DNA of 32,541 nucleotides from Marinobacterium rhizophilum DSM 18822 (GTDB lineage Bacteria; Pseudomonadota; Gammaproteobacteria; Pseudomonadales; Balneatricaceae). This document shows, piece by piece, positions 16,973 through 25,236 of this stretch (position 1 is its first letter; every line of letters starts with the position of its first letter). The stretch is taken from positions 1 to 32,541 of the forward strand of contig NZ_KB899122.1 in the NCBI RefSeq assembly GCF_000378045.1, in the 5' to 3' direction. The notes beneath the pieces are model-generated. The model was not told the DNA's origin and made no database searches. It saw nothing but the letters and a program-made list of their open reading frames with translations. Position numbers and translations under genes: made by a program.

Positions 16973-18139
16973 ATGTCATATAACCCTCACAACGAAGAGC
17001 TAGATGCTATCCGTGAAGGCGTACGAGGTCTTTGTCGTAACTTCGATGCCGCCTATTGGCGAAAGGTTGACGAGACTAAGGGCTTCCCAGAGGCCTTTGT
17101 TAATGCTCTGACCGAGGCTGGTTGGCTCGCTGCTATGATACCGGAGGAGTTTGGAGGGGCAGGTCTCGGATTAGCTGAAGCATCCGTAATCCTAGAAGAA
17201 GTCAATAGATGCGGTGGGAACTCAGGTACCGTACACGGCCAGATGTATAACATGTTCACCCTCCTTAGGCATGGCAGTCCTGAGCAAAAACAGACGTTCT
17301 TGCCTAAAATAGCTGCTGGAGAACTGCGCCTTCAATCCATGGGGGTTACCGAACCGACGACTGGGACCGATACGACCAAGATTAAAACGACGGCAGTACG
17401 TAAAGGAGATAAGTACTATATCAATGGACAGAAGGTGTGGATCTCTCGAATTCAGCACTCGGATCTGATGATTCTTTTAGCTCGCACGACACCGCTGGCT
17501 GAGGTCGCACGTAAGACTGAAGGAATGTCGATATTCCTGATTGACCTGAAATACGCCATGGAAAATGGTATGAGGGTACAGCCAATCGCGAATATGGTGA
17601 ATCATGAGACTAACGAACTGTTCTTTGACAACCTGGAAATTCCAGCATCGTGCCTTATTGGGGAAGAGGGCAAAGGGTTTCGTTACATTCTAGACGGCCT
17701 TAACGCGGAGCGTACTCTGATCGCGGCTGAGTGTATCGGTGACGGGCGTTGGTTCATCGAAAAGGCCACCAATTATGCGCGTGATCGTGAGGTGTTTGGT
17801 AGGCCCATCGGTAAAAATCAGGGCGTTCAGTTCCCCATTGCGCAGGCCCATATCGATATCGAAGCTGCCGACCTCATGCGATGGAGAGCCTGTTACGAAT
17901 ACGACAACGGTCTCCCGGCTGGAGCAAGTGCCAATATGGCGAAATACCTGGCAGCGGAAGCTTCCTGGAAGGCTGCCAATGTCTGTCTTCAGACGCATGG
18001 GGGATTTGGTTTCGCCTGTGAATACGATGTAGAGCGTAAGTTCCGCGAGACTCGTCTATATCAGGTCGCCCCTATTTCAACCAATTTGATTTTGGCTTAT
18101 ATCGCAGAGCATATTCTTGAGCTCCCACGCTCATTTTAA
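16973..18139 (+). CDS. Acyl-CoA dehydrogenase of the itaconate cluster
   Basis: A 388-residue flavoprotein of usual acyl-CoA dehydrogenase length. It has IPEEFGGAGLGLAEA (residues 56-70), the flavin/substrate segment MGVTEPTTGTD (123-133), KVWISRI, FGRPIGKNQGVQFPIA (275-290) and QTHGGFGFACEYDVER (340-355). Normally an 'I.EGT' motif near residue 368 supplies the catalytic Glu; here it reads YQVAPISTNL. A Glu in GLNAERTLIAAE (about 246 or 253) might act instead, as in isovaleryl-CoA dehydrogenase. Its homologue sits at the same position in the Pseudomonas itaconate cluster. Its role there may be side-entry of methylsuccinyl-CoA-like substrates (inference). GGAG precedes the ATG, 26 bp after ich. 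Confidence 0.92.
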   Translation: MSYNPHNEELDAIREGVRGLCRNFDAAYWRKVDETKGFPEAFVNALTEAGWLAAMIPEEFGGAGLGLAEASVILEEVNRCGGNSGTVHGQMYNMFTLLRHGSPEQKQTFLPKIAAGELRLQSMGVTEPTTGTDTTKIKTTAVRKGDKYYINGQKVWISRIQHSDLMILLARTTPLAEVARKTEGMSIFLIDLKYAMENGMRVQPIANMVNHETNELFFDNLEIPASCLIGEEGKGFRYILDGLNAERTLIAAECIGDGRWFIEKATNYARDREVFGRPIGKNQGVQFPIAQAHIDIEAADLMRWRACYEYDNGLPAGASANMAKYLAAEASWKAANVCLQTHGGFGFACEYDVERKFRETRLYQVAPISTNLILAYIAEHILELPRSF

Positions 18140-18234
18140 TCGACGAGATGCTATGACTAGTTGAGAGCTGGAAGAAGAACACCTCCACATAGCTAACGAC
18201 ACCTGTATTTGATTTAACACTTATTAAAAAGCAT

Positions 18235-18266
18235 TAGGCAGTTCTGTTTAGCTGATGCCTATTTTT
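18235..18266 (+). terminator. Terminator-like hairpin inside the itaconate operon
   Basis: TAGGCA (18235-18240) pairs with TGCCTA (18256-18261) around a 15-nt loop and is followed by TTTTT. The stem is short and the loop long, so it would be a weak intrinsic terminator or attenuator. It lies in the 157-bp gap between the acyl-CoA dehydrogenase and PrpD genes, the largest gap within this operon. Confidence 0.4.
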
Positions 18267-18296
18267 ATGACATTTTAAGCTCGTGGAGATTTTTTA

Positions 18297-19649
18297 ATGG
18301 GTCAAAATAGTCTAAAGCTCGCTCTATTTCTTGAAGTATTAAATTATGAGCAATTGCCAAACCATGTAATCGAGCGTACTGAGGAGCTTTTTCTCGATTG
18401 GCTAGGCTCAGCCCTCGCAAGTAAGGAAGCCCACCCAATCCCCCTGTTTGAACGATATGCAGATTATATGGGCCCTTTGTCAGGACCCGCAAGCATATTG
18501 GTTAATCAGAAAAGTTCCAGCGCTTATTTCGCAGCCCTTGTTAACGGTGCCAGCTCACACTTAGTAGAGCAAGATGATTTGCATAACAGCTCTGTACTTC
18601 ATCCCGCTACTGTCGTCTTCCCTGCTGTTCTGGCAGCAGCCCAAGACCTAAAGAAATCCGGGCGTGATTTAGTAGTGGCATCAGTTGCCGGTTACGAAGC
18701 AGGGATTCGTATAGGCGAGTTCTTGGGTCGATCTCACTATCGTATTTTCCATACCACGGCGACTGTCGGAACAATAGCAGCTGCAGTGGCTGTGGGAAAG
18801 CTAATGAATTTTGACCAATCCCAGTTTCTAAATCTCTTCGGTAACGCGGGTACTCAGGCTGCCGGTTTATGGGAGTTTCTTAAGGACGCAGCAGACTCCA
18901 AGCAACTACACACAGGGAAAGCTGCAGCGGATGGCCTACTAGCAGCTTACATGACTCGCGAAGGCTTGACTGGCGCACAGGATATCCTTGAGGGTGACCA
19001 GGGAATGGCCGCTGGTATGTCCATTGACCCTGTACCAGAACAATTATCGGACCGATTGGGTGAACGTTGGGCACTAGCCGAGACATCTTTCAAGTTCCAT
19101 GCGTCATGTCGACATACACACCCTGCAGCTGATGCACTTCTGGAACTGATGAAATCCAGCGGCATCAACGCTGACGATATTCAATCCGTTACCGCACACG
19201 TTCACCAAGGAGCTATAGATGTACTGGGTCGTGTGGATGTCCCTCGAACAGTACACCAGGCAAAGTTCTCCATGGGCACTGTTTTGGGATTGATCGCTCT
19301 TTACGGTAATGCTGGGCTAAATGAATTCCACAATTTCGCGCTCACGGATCCCCGAATTGGAGAGTTCAGAGAGAAGGTACGAATGGAGTTGGATTCGGAA
19401 GTCGATAATGCCTACCCCAATAAATGGCTGGGTCGTGTTTCTGTGACGACCAGCGGAGGTCATACGCTGACTGGAAAAATAGATGACCCAAAGGGAGACC
19501 CTACTAATACATTGTCTCGCGGTGAACTCGAAGACAAATTTAGACGCCTAACCGAATTCTCACGTGCGCGTAATGCATCAGAGACCACAGCGCTTATCGA
19601 CTTGGTTTGGAACCTACGCCATCTCAAATCATTAGATGGCCTAAAGTAA
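18297..19649 (+). CDS. MmgE/PrpD family protein of the itaconate cluster
   Basis: A 450-residue full-length MmgE/PrpD protein (the family includes 2-methylcitrate dehydratase and cis-aconitate decarboxylase). The N-terminal helical domain contains the active-site loop GASSHLVEQDDLHNSSVLHP (residues 85-103, with His88, Asp93, Asp94, His96 and His102), GYEAGIRIGEFLG, FHTTATVGTIAAA and HTGKAAADGLLAAYM. The smaller lid domain carries SFKFHASCRHTHPAADALL. All motifs missing from the divergent PrpD-like protein at 4428-5354 are present here. In Pseudomonas its homologue lies between the dehydrogenase/small-protein genes and the CoA-transferase. Its reaction there is not settled; hydration/dehydration of a C5-C6 polycarboxylate fits the fold. 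GGAG lies 8 nt before the ATG. Confidence 0.92.
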   Translation: MGQNSLKLALFLEVLNYEQLPNHVIERTEELFLDWLGSALASKEAHPIPLFERYADYMGPLSGPASILVNQKSSSAYFAALVNGASSHLVEQDDLHNSSVLHPATVVFPAVLAAAQDLKKSGRDLVVASVAGYEAGIRIGEFLGRSHYRIFHTTATVGTIAAAVAVGKLMNFDQSQFLNLFGNAGTQAAGLWEFLKDAADSKQLHTGKAAADGLLAAYMTREGLTGAQDILEGDQGMAAGMSIDPVPEQLSDRLGERWALAETSFKFHASCRHTHPAADALLELMKSSGINADDIQSVTAHVHQGAIDVLGRVDVPRTVHQAKFSMGTVLGLIALYGNAGLNEFHNFALTDPRIGEFREKVRMELDSEVDNAYPNKWLGRVSVTTSGGHTLTGKIDDPKGDPTNTLSRGELEDKFRRLTEFSRARNASETTALIDLVWNLRHLKSLDGLK

Positions 19650-19696
19650 GAGTCAATCAAAAAGTGATAATCAATATAGATGGATAGTAATTGGTC

Positions 19697-20896
19697 ATGA
19701 AAAATAAAAGTAATCTGCCGCTTGAAGGTGTAACTATTGTAAGCTTGGAGCATGCTATCGCTGCCCCTTTCTGCACTCGACAACTTGCTGACCTAGGTGC
19801 TCGTGTTATTAAGGTCGAACGACCGGGAACCGGCGATTTCGCCAGAGCATACGATCAGCGTGTTAAAGGTCTTGCTTCTCATTTTGTCTGGACCAACAGA
19901 TCCAAAGAAAGTGTCTGCCTTGATCTTAAAAAGGAAGAGGCAAGAAATATCCTCGACAAGATTCTCGACAAAGCAGACATCTTGGTTCAAAACCTGGCTC
20001 CGGGTGCTGCAAGGCGTATGGGTCTCTCTTTTGAAGCACTGCATGAACGCTTCCCACAACTGATCGTCTGCAACATCTCCGGCTATGGAGAGGGCGGACC
20101 CTATGAGCAGAAGAAGGCTTACGATCTCCTGATCCAGAGTGAAGGTGGGTTCCTATCTGTGACTGGAGGTCCGGGCGAGGGCGAATTGGCAAAGGCAGGG
20201 TGTTCGATTGCGGATATCGCTGCCGGAATGTATGCATACACTGGAATACTTTCGGCACTATTGCTACGTAATAAAACTGGCGAAGGCAGTAGAGTTGATG
20301 TTTCCATGCTTGAAAGTCTAGTCGAGTGGATGAGCTATCCGCTCTACTACGCACATGATGGTGCTCCGCAGCCCCCTCGTGCAGGAGCTGCACATGCAAC
20401 CATATACCCATATGGTCCATTCCCTACCGGAGATGGTCATACGGTTATGCTCGGTTTACAAAATGAACGTGAGTGGGAACTCTTTTGCAAAAAAGTATTA
20501 TGTATGAGCGAGCTCGTTACTGATGAACGATACGTTTCCAATTCAAAACGCTCTGAACATCGTTCTGATTTGCGAGATACAATTATCAGTGTATTCTCTC
20601 AATTAACAGCTGATGAGGTAATCGAACGCCTTGATTCAGCACCCATTGCTAATGCGCGAGTCAATACTATGGCTGAAGTATGGGATCATCCACAACTCAA
20701 AGCTAGAGAGCGATGGTGCAATATTGAGAGTCCGTCTGGCACTATTCCTGCGCTACTTCCGCCAGCAAATAATAGTGCATTCAATCCTCAAATGGGGCCG
20801 GTACCTGCGCTTGGTGAGCACAGCGAAAAAGTACTCCTTGAGTTAGGGTATACACCGGAGTACTTTAATTTTCTTCGCTCAAATCAGATAGTTTAA
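19697..20896 (+). CDS. ict: Class III (CaiB/BaiF) CoA-transferase, probable itaconate CoA-transferase
   Basis: A 399-residue CaiB/BaiF-type CoA-transferase. It begins GVTIVSLEHAIAAPFCTRQL and continues ADLGARVIKVERPGTGDFAR. The catalytic Asp is Asp143 in KKAYDLLIQSEGG (compare 'PAYDxLxQAxSGL'), followed by SVTGGPG, and GCSIADIAAGMYAYTGILSAL is typical. I place the start at the ATG at 19697; a TTG two codons earlier is an alternative. In the Pseudomonas pathway this enzyme transfers CoA from succinyl-CoA to itaconate. The position directly before the CitE-like lyase and after the PrpD gene is the same as in that cluster, which is the main reason for the assignment. Closely related enzymes use other dicarboxylates (mesaconate, citramalate). 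Confidence 0.88.
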   Translation: MKNKSNLPLEGVTIVSLEHAIAAPFCTRQLADLGARVIKVERPGTGDFARAYDQRVKGLASHFVWTNRSKESVCLDLKKEEARNILDKILDKADILVQNLAPGAARRMGLSFEALHERFPQLIVCNISGYGEGGPYEQKKAYDLLIQSEGGFLSVTGGPGEGELAKAGCSIADIAAGMYAYTGILSALLLRNKTGEGSRVDVSMLESLVEWMSYPLYYAHDGAPQPPRAGAAHATIYPYGPFPTGDGHTVMLGLQNEREWELFCKKVLCMSELVTDERYVSNSKRSEHRSDLRDTIISVFSQLTADEVIERLDSAPIANARVNTMAEVWDHPQLKARERWCNIESPSGTIPALLPPANNSAFNPQMGPVPALGEHSEKVLLELGYTPEYFNFLRSNQIV

Positions 20897-20912
20897 TTTT
20901 AGGAGTTATTTC

Positions 20913-21737
20913 ATGTCACGTAGTATTATTCGTACAGCGTTATTTGTTCCTGGCTCCAGACCTGAAAGAATTCCGAAAGCTATTACTGCAGGCGCAGATG
21001 CTGTCATTGTAGACTTTGAAGACGCCGTAGAAGAAGCTCTGAAAGAGGAAGCGCGCAGCAATTTGGATAATTTCCTTAAGACAAACAAATCGGGTCCAGG
21101 AGTTATCGTTCGTATCAATGCAACCAACCACCATCAGCATGAAGCAGATTTAGAGTTTTGCCGCGAACATAGTGGTGTCCTAGGAATAATGCTCCCTAAA
21201 TCGGAGAGTGCTGCTCAGATTGCGCAAGTAGCAAGCTGTAACAAACCCATTATCCCTTTAATCGAGAGCGTTTTAGGTCTTTATAATGTACGTGATATCG
21301 CTTCGGCAACTGGAGTAGAGCGGTTATCATTCGGCTCGCTTGATCTGGCTGCCGACCTAGGCATCAACGCGGAATCAACAGCCGGAAAATGCATACTAGA
21401 TCAAGCAAGATACTCTATCTTGCTTGCATCACGTGCTGCCAATCTCAAGCCGGCAATTGATACCGTATTCCCTGCGATATCGGATGTTACCGGATTTCTT
21501 AAAGCTGCTAACGATGCGAGAGATATGGGATTTGGTGGCATGCTTTGCATCCATCCTAAGCAGATAGCGATAGTACACGAGGCCATGATGCCAAAACCTG
21601 AAGAACTGGATTGGGCAAAAAAAATAATGGAAATAAGTAAAGAAGGTAAAGGAGTATTTGTTGTCGACGGTGCAATGGTTGATGCTCCAGTTATTGAGCG
21701 CGCGCGACGGATACTAGAAAGAGGCTCCCTCAACTAA
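20913..21737 (+). CDS. ccl: CitE-like (S)-citramalyl-CoA lyase
   Basis: A 274-residue HpcH/HpaI-CitE TIM-barrel lyase. The motifs are LFVPGSRPERIPKA (residues 10-23), VDFEDAV (33-39, metal and substrate acids), VRIN (66-69, substrate Arg), MLPKSES (93-99), PLIES (115-119, metal Glu) and SFGSLDLAADLG (139-150, second metal Asp). Free-standing CitE-like proteins cleave citramalyl-CoA or malyl-CoA, giving pyruvate or glyoxylate plus acetyl-CoA. As the last gene of the Ich-Ict cluster it should be the citramalyl-CoA lyase producing pyruvate and acetyl-CoA. AGGAG precedes the ATG, 16 bp after ict. It is the only CitE-type protein in the window, so it might also serve the orphan CitF pathway. Confidence 0.9.
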   Translation: MSRSIIRTALFVPGSRPERIPKAITAGADAVIVDFEDAVEEALKEEARSNLDNFLKTNKSGPGVIVRINATNHHQHEADLEFCREHSGVLGIMLPKSESAAQIAQVASCNKPIIPLIESVLGLYNVRDIASATGVERLSFGSLDLAADLGINAESTAGKCILDQARYSILLASRAANLKPAIDTVFPAISDVTGFLKAANDARDMGFGGMLCIHPKQIAIVHEAMMPKPEELDWAKKIMEISKEGKGVFVVDGAMVDAPVIERARRILERGSLN

Positions 21738-22192
21738 TATCGTGTATTGCGGTTAATTTCGAAAACGACAGCTACAGGTTTTGAGTGGTTTTCCTATCTT
21801 CACCGTCCTGACAGCTAGGGCTTGGCGAGAGCCATAATAGCCTACTCGTCAGTTCATTCTGAAAGGAATGGATCTGCGAAGAACATTTGATATAGGGAGA
21901 GGTGATCTAGTCTGAAACCTCGAAAACACCTCGGGTCCAAGTAGCCCAAATTGATATTATAGGAAAGCGTTCAGTGGATGGTAGCAGGTTACGCAACAGC
22001 CTGTTGGAAGTGTTCATTAGGAAGCGCGAACTATCTATGCTAACCGGCGCTTAGCAAATATAGGCTCGTATGCCACCGTTTTGATTTAAATATCGAGCCA
22101 ATTTGTTGGCCTGCTTTTCGAATGTAGGCCGCTTTATCATCCTAACTAGGCTTGATGAGGATGCAACTTCAATATTCAAGGGAAAACCGCAC
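21738..22192. other. Intergenic region between ccl and the aldehyde dehydrogenase gene
   Basis: About 450 bp with no gene, RNA or clear terminator that I can support. Frames are short and interrupted on both strands. The length suggests that the following aldehyde dehydrogenase has its own promoter and is not simply the last gene of the itaconate operon. Confidence 0.4.
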
Positions 22193-23593
22193 GTGAGCAA
22201 ACTTATCGATGTTCAGGCGCCATTTGATGGGTCACCTGTCGGACAGGTTGCTACAGCAACAGCCGAGGAAGTGGAAAGCGCACTCGTAAAAGCTTACGCG
22301 CTGTATCGCGATCGCCGTCAATGGATACCGAAACAAGAGCGTATCGCTATATTAAAGAGAGCTGCCGTAATCATCGGTGCACGCCGTGAACAGATCGCGT
22401 ATCAAGCGTCTCACGAAGGCGGCAAGCCTCTAAAGGACTCTCTTATTGAAGTTGACCGGGGGATTGACGGTATTCATACCTGCATTGAGGAACTGCGTAC
22501 GAAGGCCGGCAAGGTAGTTCCGATGGACCTGAATGCAACGTCAGCGGGACGGGTCGCCTTCACACAATATGAGCCAATCGGAGTCGTTGTCGGAGTTAGC
22601 GCCTTCAATCATCCCTTCAACCTCGTTGTCCATCAAGTAGCACCCGCCGTAGCTGTAGGCGCTCCGGTAATTGTTAAACCTGCTGCATGCACCCCACTAT
22701 CCTGTAAAACTTTGATCGACATCTTTCATGAAGCAGGACTTCCGCCCGATTGGGCACAAATGGTGCTCCCAGAAAATCTAGAGCTAGCCACCCGTATGGT
22801 CACCGATCCGCGAGTTGGCTTCTTAACGTTTATCGGGTCTGCTGCTGTTGGATGGTCGCTTCGTTCAAAGCTCGCTCCGGGTACACGATGCGCGCTTGAG
22901 CATGGAGGTGTCGCTCCCATCATCGTTTCCCATGATGCGGATCTAGACATGGCGCTGCCACGTATTGCACGTGGCGCGTTTTGGCATGCAGGTCAGGCCT
23001 GTGTTGGCGTACAGCGTGTTTTCTGTCATCAGAGCATCGTTTCGGACGTAGCCAGTGGGTTGGCCAAGATCGGAGAGAAAATGGTGACTGATAACCCTCT
23101 CCTGTTGACTACCGATGTAGGGCCATTGATTACACATAGCGAAGTCGATCGTGTTGGTCTTTGGGTAAAACAGGCTGTAGAAGGCGGTGGATCGCTTATC
23201 TCCGGGGGCAAAAAGCTGTCTCTAAGCTGCTTCGCCAATACTGTATTGCTGGATCCTCCCATGGATGCCAACGTGACCCGCAAAGAAGTGTTTGGACCAG
23301 TAGTATGCGTTTACGGATACGACGACATCGATAATGCGATCGCTATGTCAAACGACCTGCCTTTTTCTTTCCAAGCCGCCGCTTTCACGAGCAATATCGA
23401 TACTGCGATGCACTGCTACCGGCACCTCGATGGCACAGCGGTTATGGTGAATGAAAACACCTTGTTTCGAGTGGACTGGATGCCATTCGCAGGCGCGCGC
23501 CTTTCTGGCCATGGAGTTGGAGGTATCCCGGATACGATGCATGAAATGCAGACAGAAAAAATGATGGTCTGGCGATCATCCGCACTTGAATGA
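22193..23593 (+). CDS. Aldehyde dehydrogenase family protein
   Basis: From the GTG at 22193 this gives 466 residues. That start places the family's usual N-terminal 'APFDGSPVGQV' near residue 10 and has AAGGGA about 9 nt upstream; the open frame extends to a TTG at 22103, so the start is uncertain. Catalytic residues are present: Asn139 in VSAFNHPFN, Glu236 in ALEHGGVAP, and Cys270 in HAGQACVGVQ. EVFGPVV and the ending DWMPFAGARLSGHGVGG are also typical. The motif LEHGGV where most relatives have LELGG[KN] is a mild variation seen in lactaldehyde/phosphonoacetaldehyde dehydrogenase-like groups. Its substrate is unknown. It lies between the itaconate operon and a LysR gene on the same strand, so it probably belongs to the same regulon. 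Confidence 0.9.
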   Translation: MSKLIDVQAPFDGSPVGQVATATAEEVESALVKAYALYRDRRQWIPKQERIAILKRAAVIIGARREQIAYQASHEGGKPLKDSLIEVDRGIDGIHTCIEELRTKAGKVVPMDLNATSAGRVAFTQYEPIGVVVGVSAFNHPFNLVVHQVAPAVAVGAPVIVKPAACTPLSCKTLIDIFHEAGLPPDWAQMVLPENLELATRMVTDPRVGFLTFIGSAAVGWSLRSKLAPGTRCALEHGGVAPIIVSHDADLDMALPRIARGAFWHAGQACVGVQRVFCHQSIVSDVASGLAKIGEKMVTDNPLLLTTDVGPLITHSEVDRVGLWVKQAVEGGGSLISGGKKLSLSCFANTVLLDPPMDANVTRKEVFGPVVCVYGYDDIDNAIAMSNDLPFSFQAAAFTSNIDTAMHCYRHLDGTAVMVNENTLFRVDWMPFAGARLSGHGVGGIPDTMHEMQTEKMMVWRSSALE

Positions 23594-23898
23594 TTCCGGC
23601 CTCTCCTAAATGAAGGTTTCAGCTTGGCCTTGAACTGTCACTAAATTTTTTGCTACTTAATGGAGGTGAAATTTGAAGCTGTTCTACAATTAAGCCCCAC
23701 ACAGAAGAGCGGTGGGCTGCTGTAACATTGAAAATGTGTTGACGACTTTGTGTATTAGCTTGTTAGTTGATGGCATGAACCGGCAGTCTCGTTGCGGAAG
23801 AGAGCGTCATCGTCCATTTAATTATTGCCCTTGGCAAGTACGGCTGAAGATCTCGTGGATGTAAGTAAATTGCACCCATTATGAGGACTAATTAATTT
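23594..23898. other. Intergenic region upstream of second LysR gene
   Basis: About 300 bp without a recognisable gene. It should contain the LysR promoter. A GAGG at 23883-23886 lies 12 nt from the ATG, a rather long spacing. I see no clear hairpin or operator. Confidence 0.35.
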
Positions 23899-24813
23899 AT
23901 GCTGCCTGATCTAGTTTCGTTGAGACTTTTCTTACGCGCTGTCGAACGAAGCAGTCTTTCGCGAGCGGCACGTGACTACCATATTGCACTTGCCGCCGCA
24001 AGTCGCCGTATTTCCTTGCTCGAACACTGCTATGGGCTACAACTGCTGTATCGATCAGCACAAGGCGTTGAACCCACGCCTGCGGGAACTAGCCTTGCAT
24101 ATCACGCACGCAAAATTCTTGATTGTGAATTGCTATTACGCTCTGAGATGTCCGATTTTCTAAAGGGAGTAAAAGGACATATCCGGTTGCAAGTCAATAC
24201 TTCTGCAATTACCCAGTGCCTTCCCAAAGAATTGGCAGAATTCTCAGCTCTCTACCCCGATGTAAAGATTGAGTTGTCAGAGAGCCGCAGCAGCTCGATC
24301 GTCCAAGCGCTACGCGACTCAAAAGCGGACGTGGGCATCGTCATGGCCAGGGTATCTACAGAAGGCTTGAAAAAGTATTCCTATTATCAGGATCAACTAT
24401 CGGCGATCGTTCCCCTGAATCATGAACTAAAGACAGAAAAGACTTCATTTTCTGAGATCATCAAGTTCGATCTGGTAGGGCTCGATGGCGATACAGCGAT
24501 GATGCACCTGCTCTTCGATGCAGCGAATGAGTTGGCTGAACCCCTACGCCTTCGCATTCAAGTCAGTAGCTTTGAGGCGGTGTGTCAGTTTGTCCAAGCT
24601 GGAATGGGGATCGGGATACTGCCCATTCAGATCGCAGAGCGTTTCGGTAGGGCGATGGACTTGCGCGTCATCGAACTGGAGGACGATTGGGCCTCGCGCG
24701 ATATGTTTGTTTGCATCAGGGATATCAAGACTTTGTCGACAACCACGCGAAACCTAGTGGAGCACTTAATTGGGGTAAAGGACCTCAAAAAAGCACCTGA
24801 CATCTCCGATTAG
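23899..24813 (+). CDS. LysR-type transcriptional regulator, probable regulator of the itaconate operon
   Basis: A 304-residue LysR protein. Its helix-turn-helix region contains LVSLRLFLRAVERSSLSRAA and ALAAASRRISLLEH, then GVEPTPAGTSLAYHARKIL. The effector domain has GHIRLQVNTSAITQCLPKEL, ADVGIVMARVSTEGL, and LRIQVSSFEAVCQFVQAGMGIGILP. It aligns over its whole length with the LysR at 1808-2716 (shared blocks include 'LRIQV.SFE.V..MV..G.G.'), so the two are paralogues of one subfamily. In P. aeruginosa a LysR regulator also neighbours the itaconate genes. Here it lies downstream of the operon on the same strand, not divergent upstream. Confidence 0.93.
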   Translation: MLPDLVSLRLFLRAVERSSLSRAARDYHIALAAASRRISLLEHCYGLQLLYRSAQGVEPTPAGTSLAYHARKILDCELLLRSEMSDFLKGVKGHIRLQVNTSAITQCLPKELAEFSALYPDVKIELSESRSSSIVQALRDSKADVGIVMARVSTEGLKKYSYYQDQLSAIVPLNHELKTEKTSFSEIIKFDLVGLDGDTAMMHLLFDAANELAEPLRLRIQVSSFEAVCQFVQAGMGIGILPIQIAERFGRAMDLRVIELEDDWASRDMFVCIRDIKTLSTTTRNLVEHLIGVKDLKKAPDISD

Positions 24814-24952
24814 AACGGATATAGGCAAAAAAAAGGTTCTACAGGGTCTAACAACGAACGACATGAAAACCAAGCTTATAACTATTACGTACTTATAGAA
24901 TGACCAGCACTTAGTTAGACCGAACTCGCTCAATTATCTGACGAATACAATT

Positions 24953-24977
24953 ATTAACCCGTATATGGTCTCCTCCC
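24953..24977. repeat. Left inverted repeat of the IS1111-type element
   Basis: ATTAACCCG plus ATGGTCTCCTCCC separated by 3 bp; both parts match the reverse complement of the right end perfectly. This end lies downstream of the transposase gene. Confidence 0.75.
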
Positions 24978-24984
24978 GTATTGC

Positions 24985-25184
24985 AAGGTTTTGAAGCTTG
25001 ATGCCAGGGACAGGATCGCGTCCGTATATTCGGCCTGTTGGTGAGGCGGCTCAGGAGCTGCCTCTGGCCTCAATGAGATTCGCACGTATCGTCCTTATCG
25101 GCGGAGCGGCCTTGCAGCCTCCGGGTTAGTCAGGTTTTCGATACGTCGGTCTGACCTGTTATGTCATCGTTAACTCAAAACCTT
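24985..25184 (-). ncRNA. Candidate bridge RNA in the non-coding end of the IS1111-type element
   Basis: The 260 bp between the left inverted repeat and the transposase stop contain a long-range stem: AAGGTTTTGA (24985-24994) pairs perfectly with TCAAAACCTT (25175-25184). Inside are a nine-to-ten-bp hairpin at 25043-25064 (GAGGC..GCTC / GAGC..GCCTC, one mismatch) and a smaller GTCAG/CTGAC stem around 25130-25154. IS110-family recombinases use a structured RNA encoded in a non-coding end, with loops that match target and donor DNA. In IS1111-type members it is encoded after the recombinase gene, as here. Exact ends, strand and loop guide sequences are inferred and not determined. Confidence 0.5.
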
Positions 25185-25236
25185 CGCAATCCTCGGCAAG
25201 GTACCTCTGGTTAAACTCTGCCAGCGCTGTCCAGCG

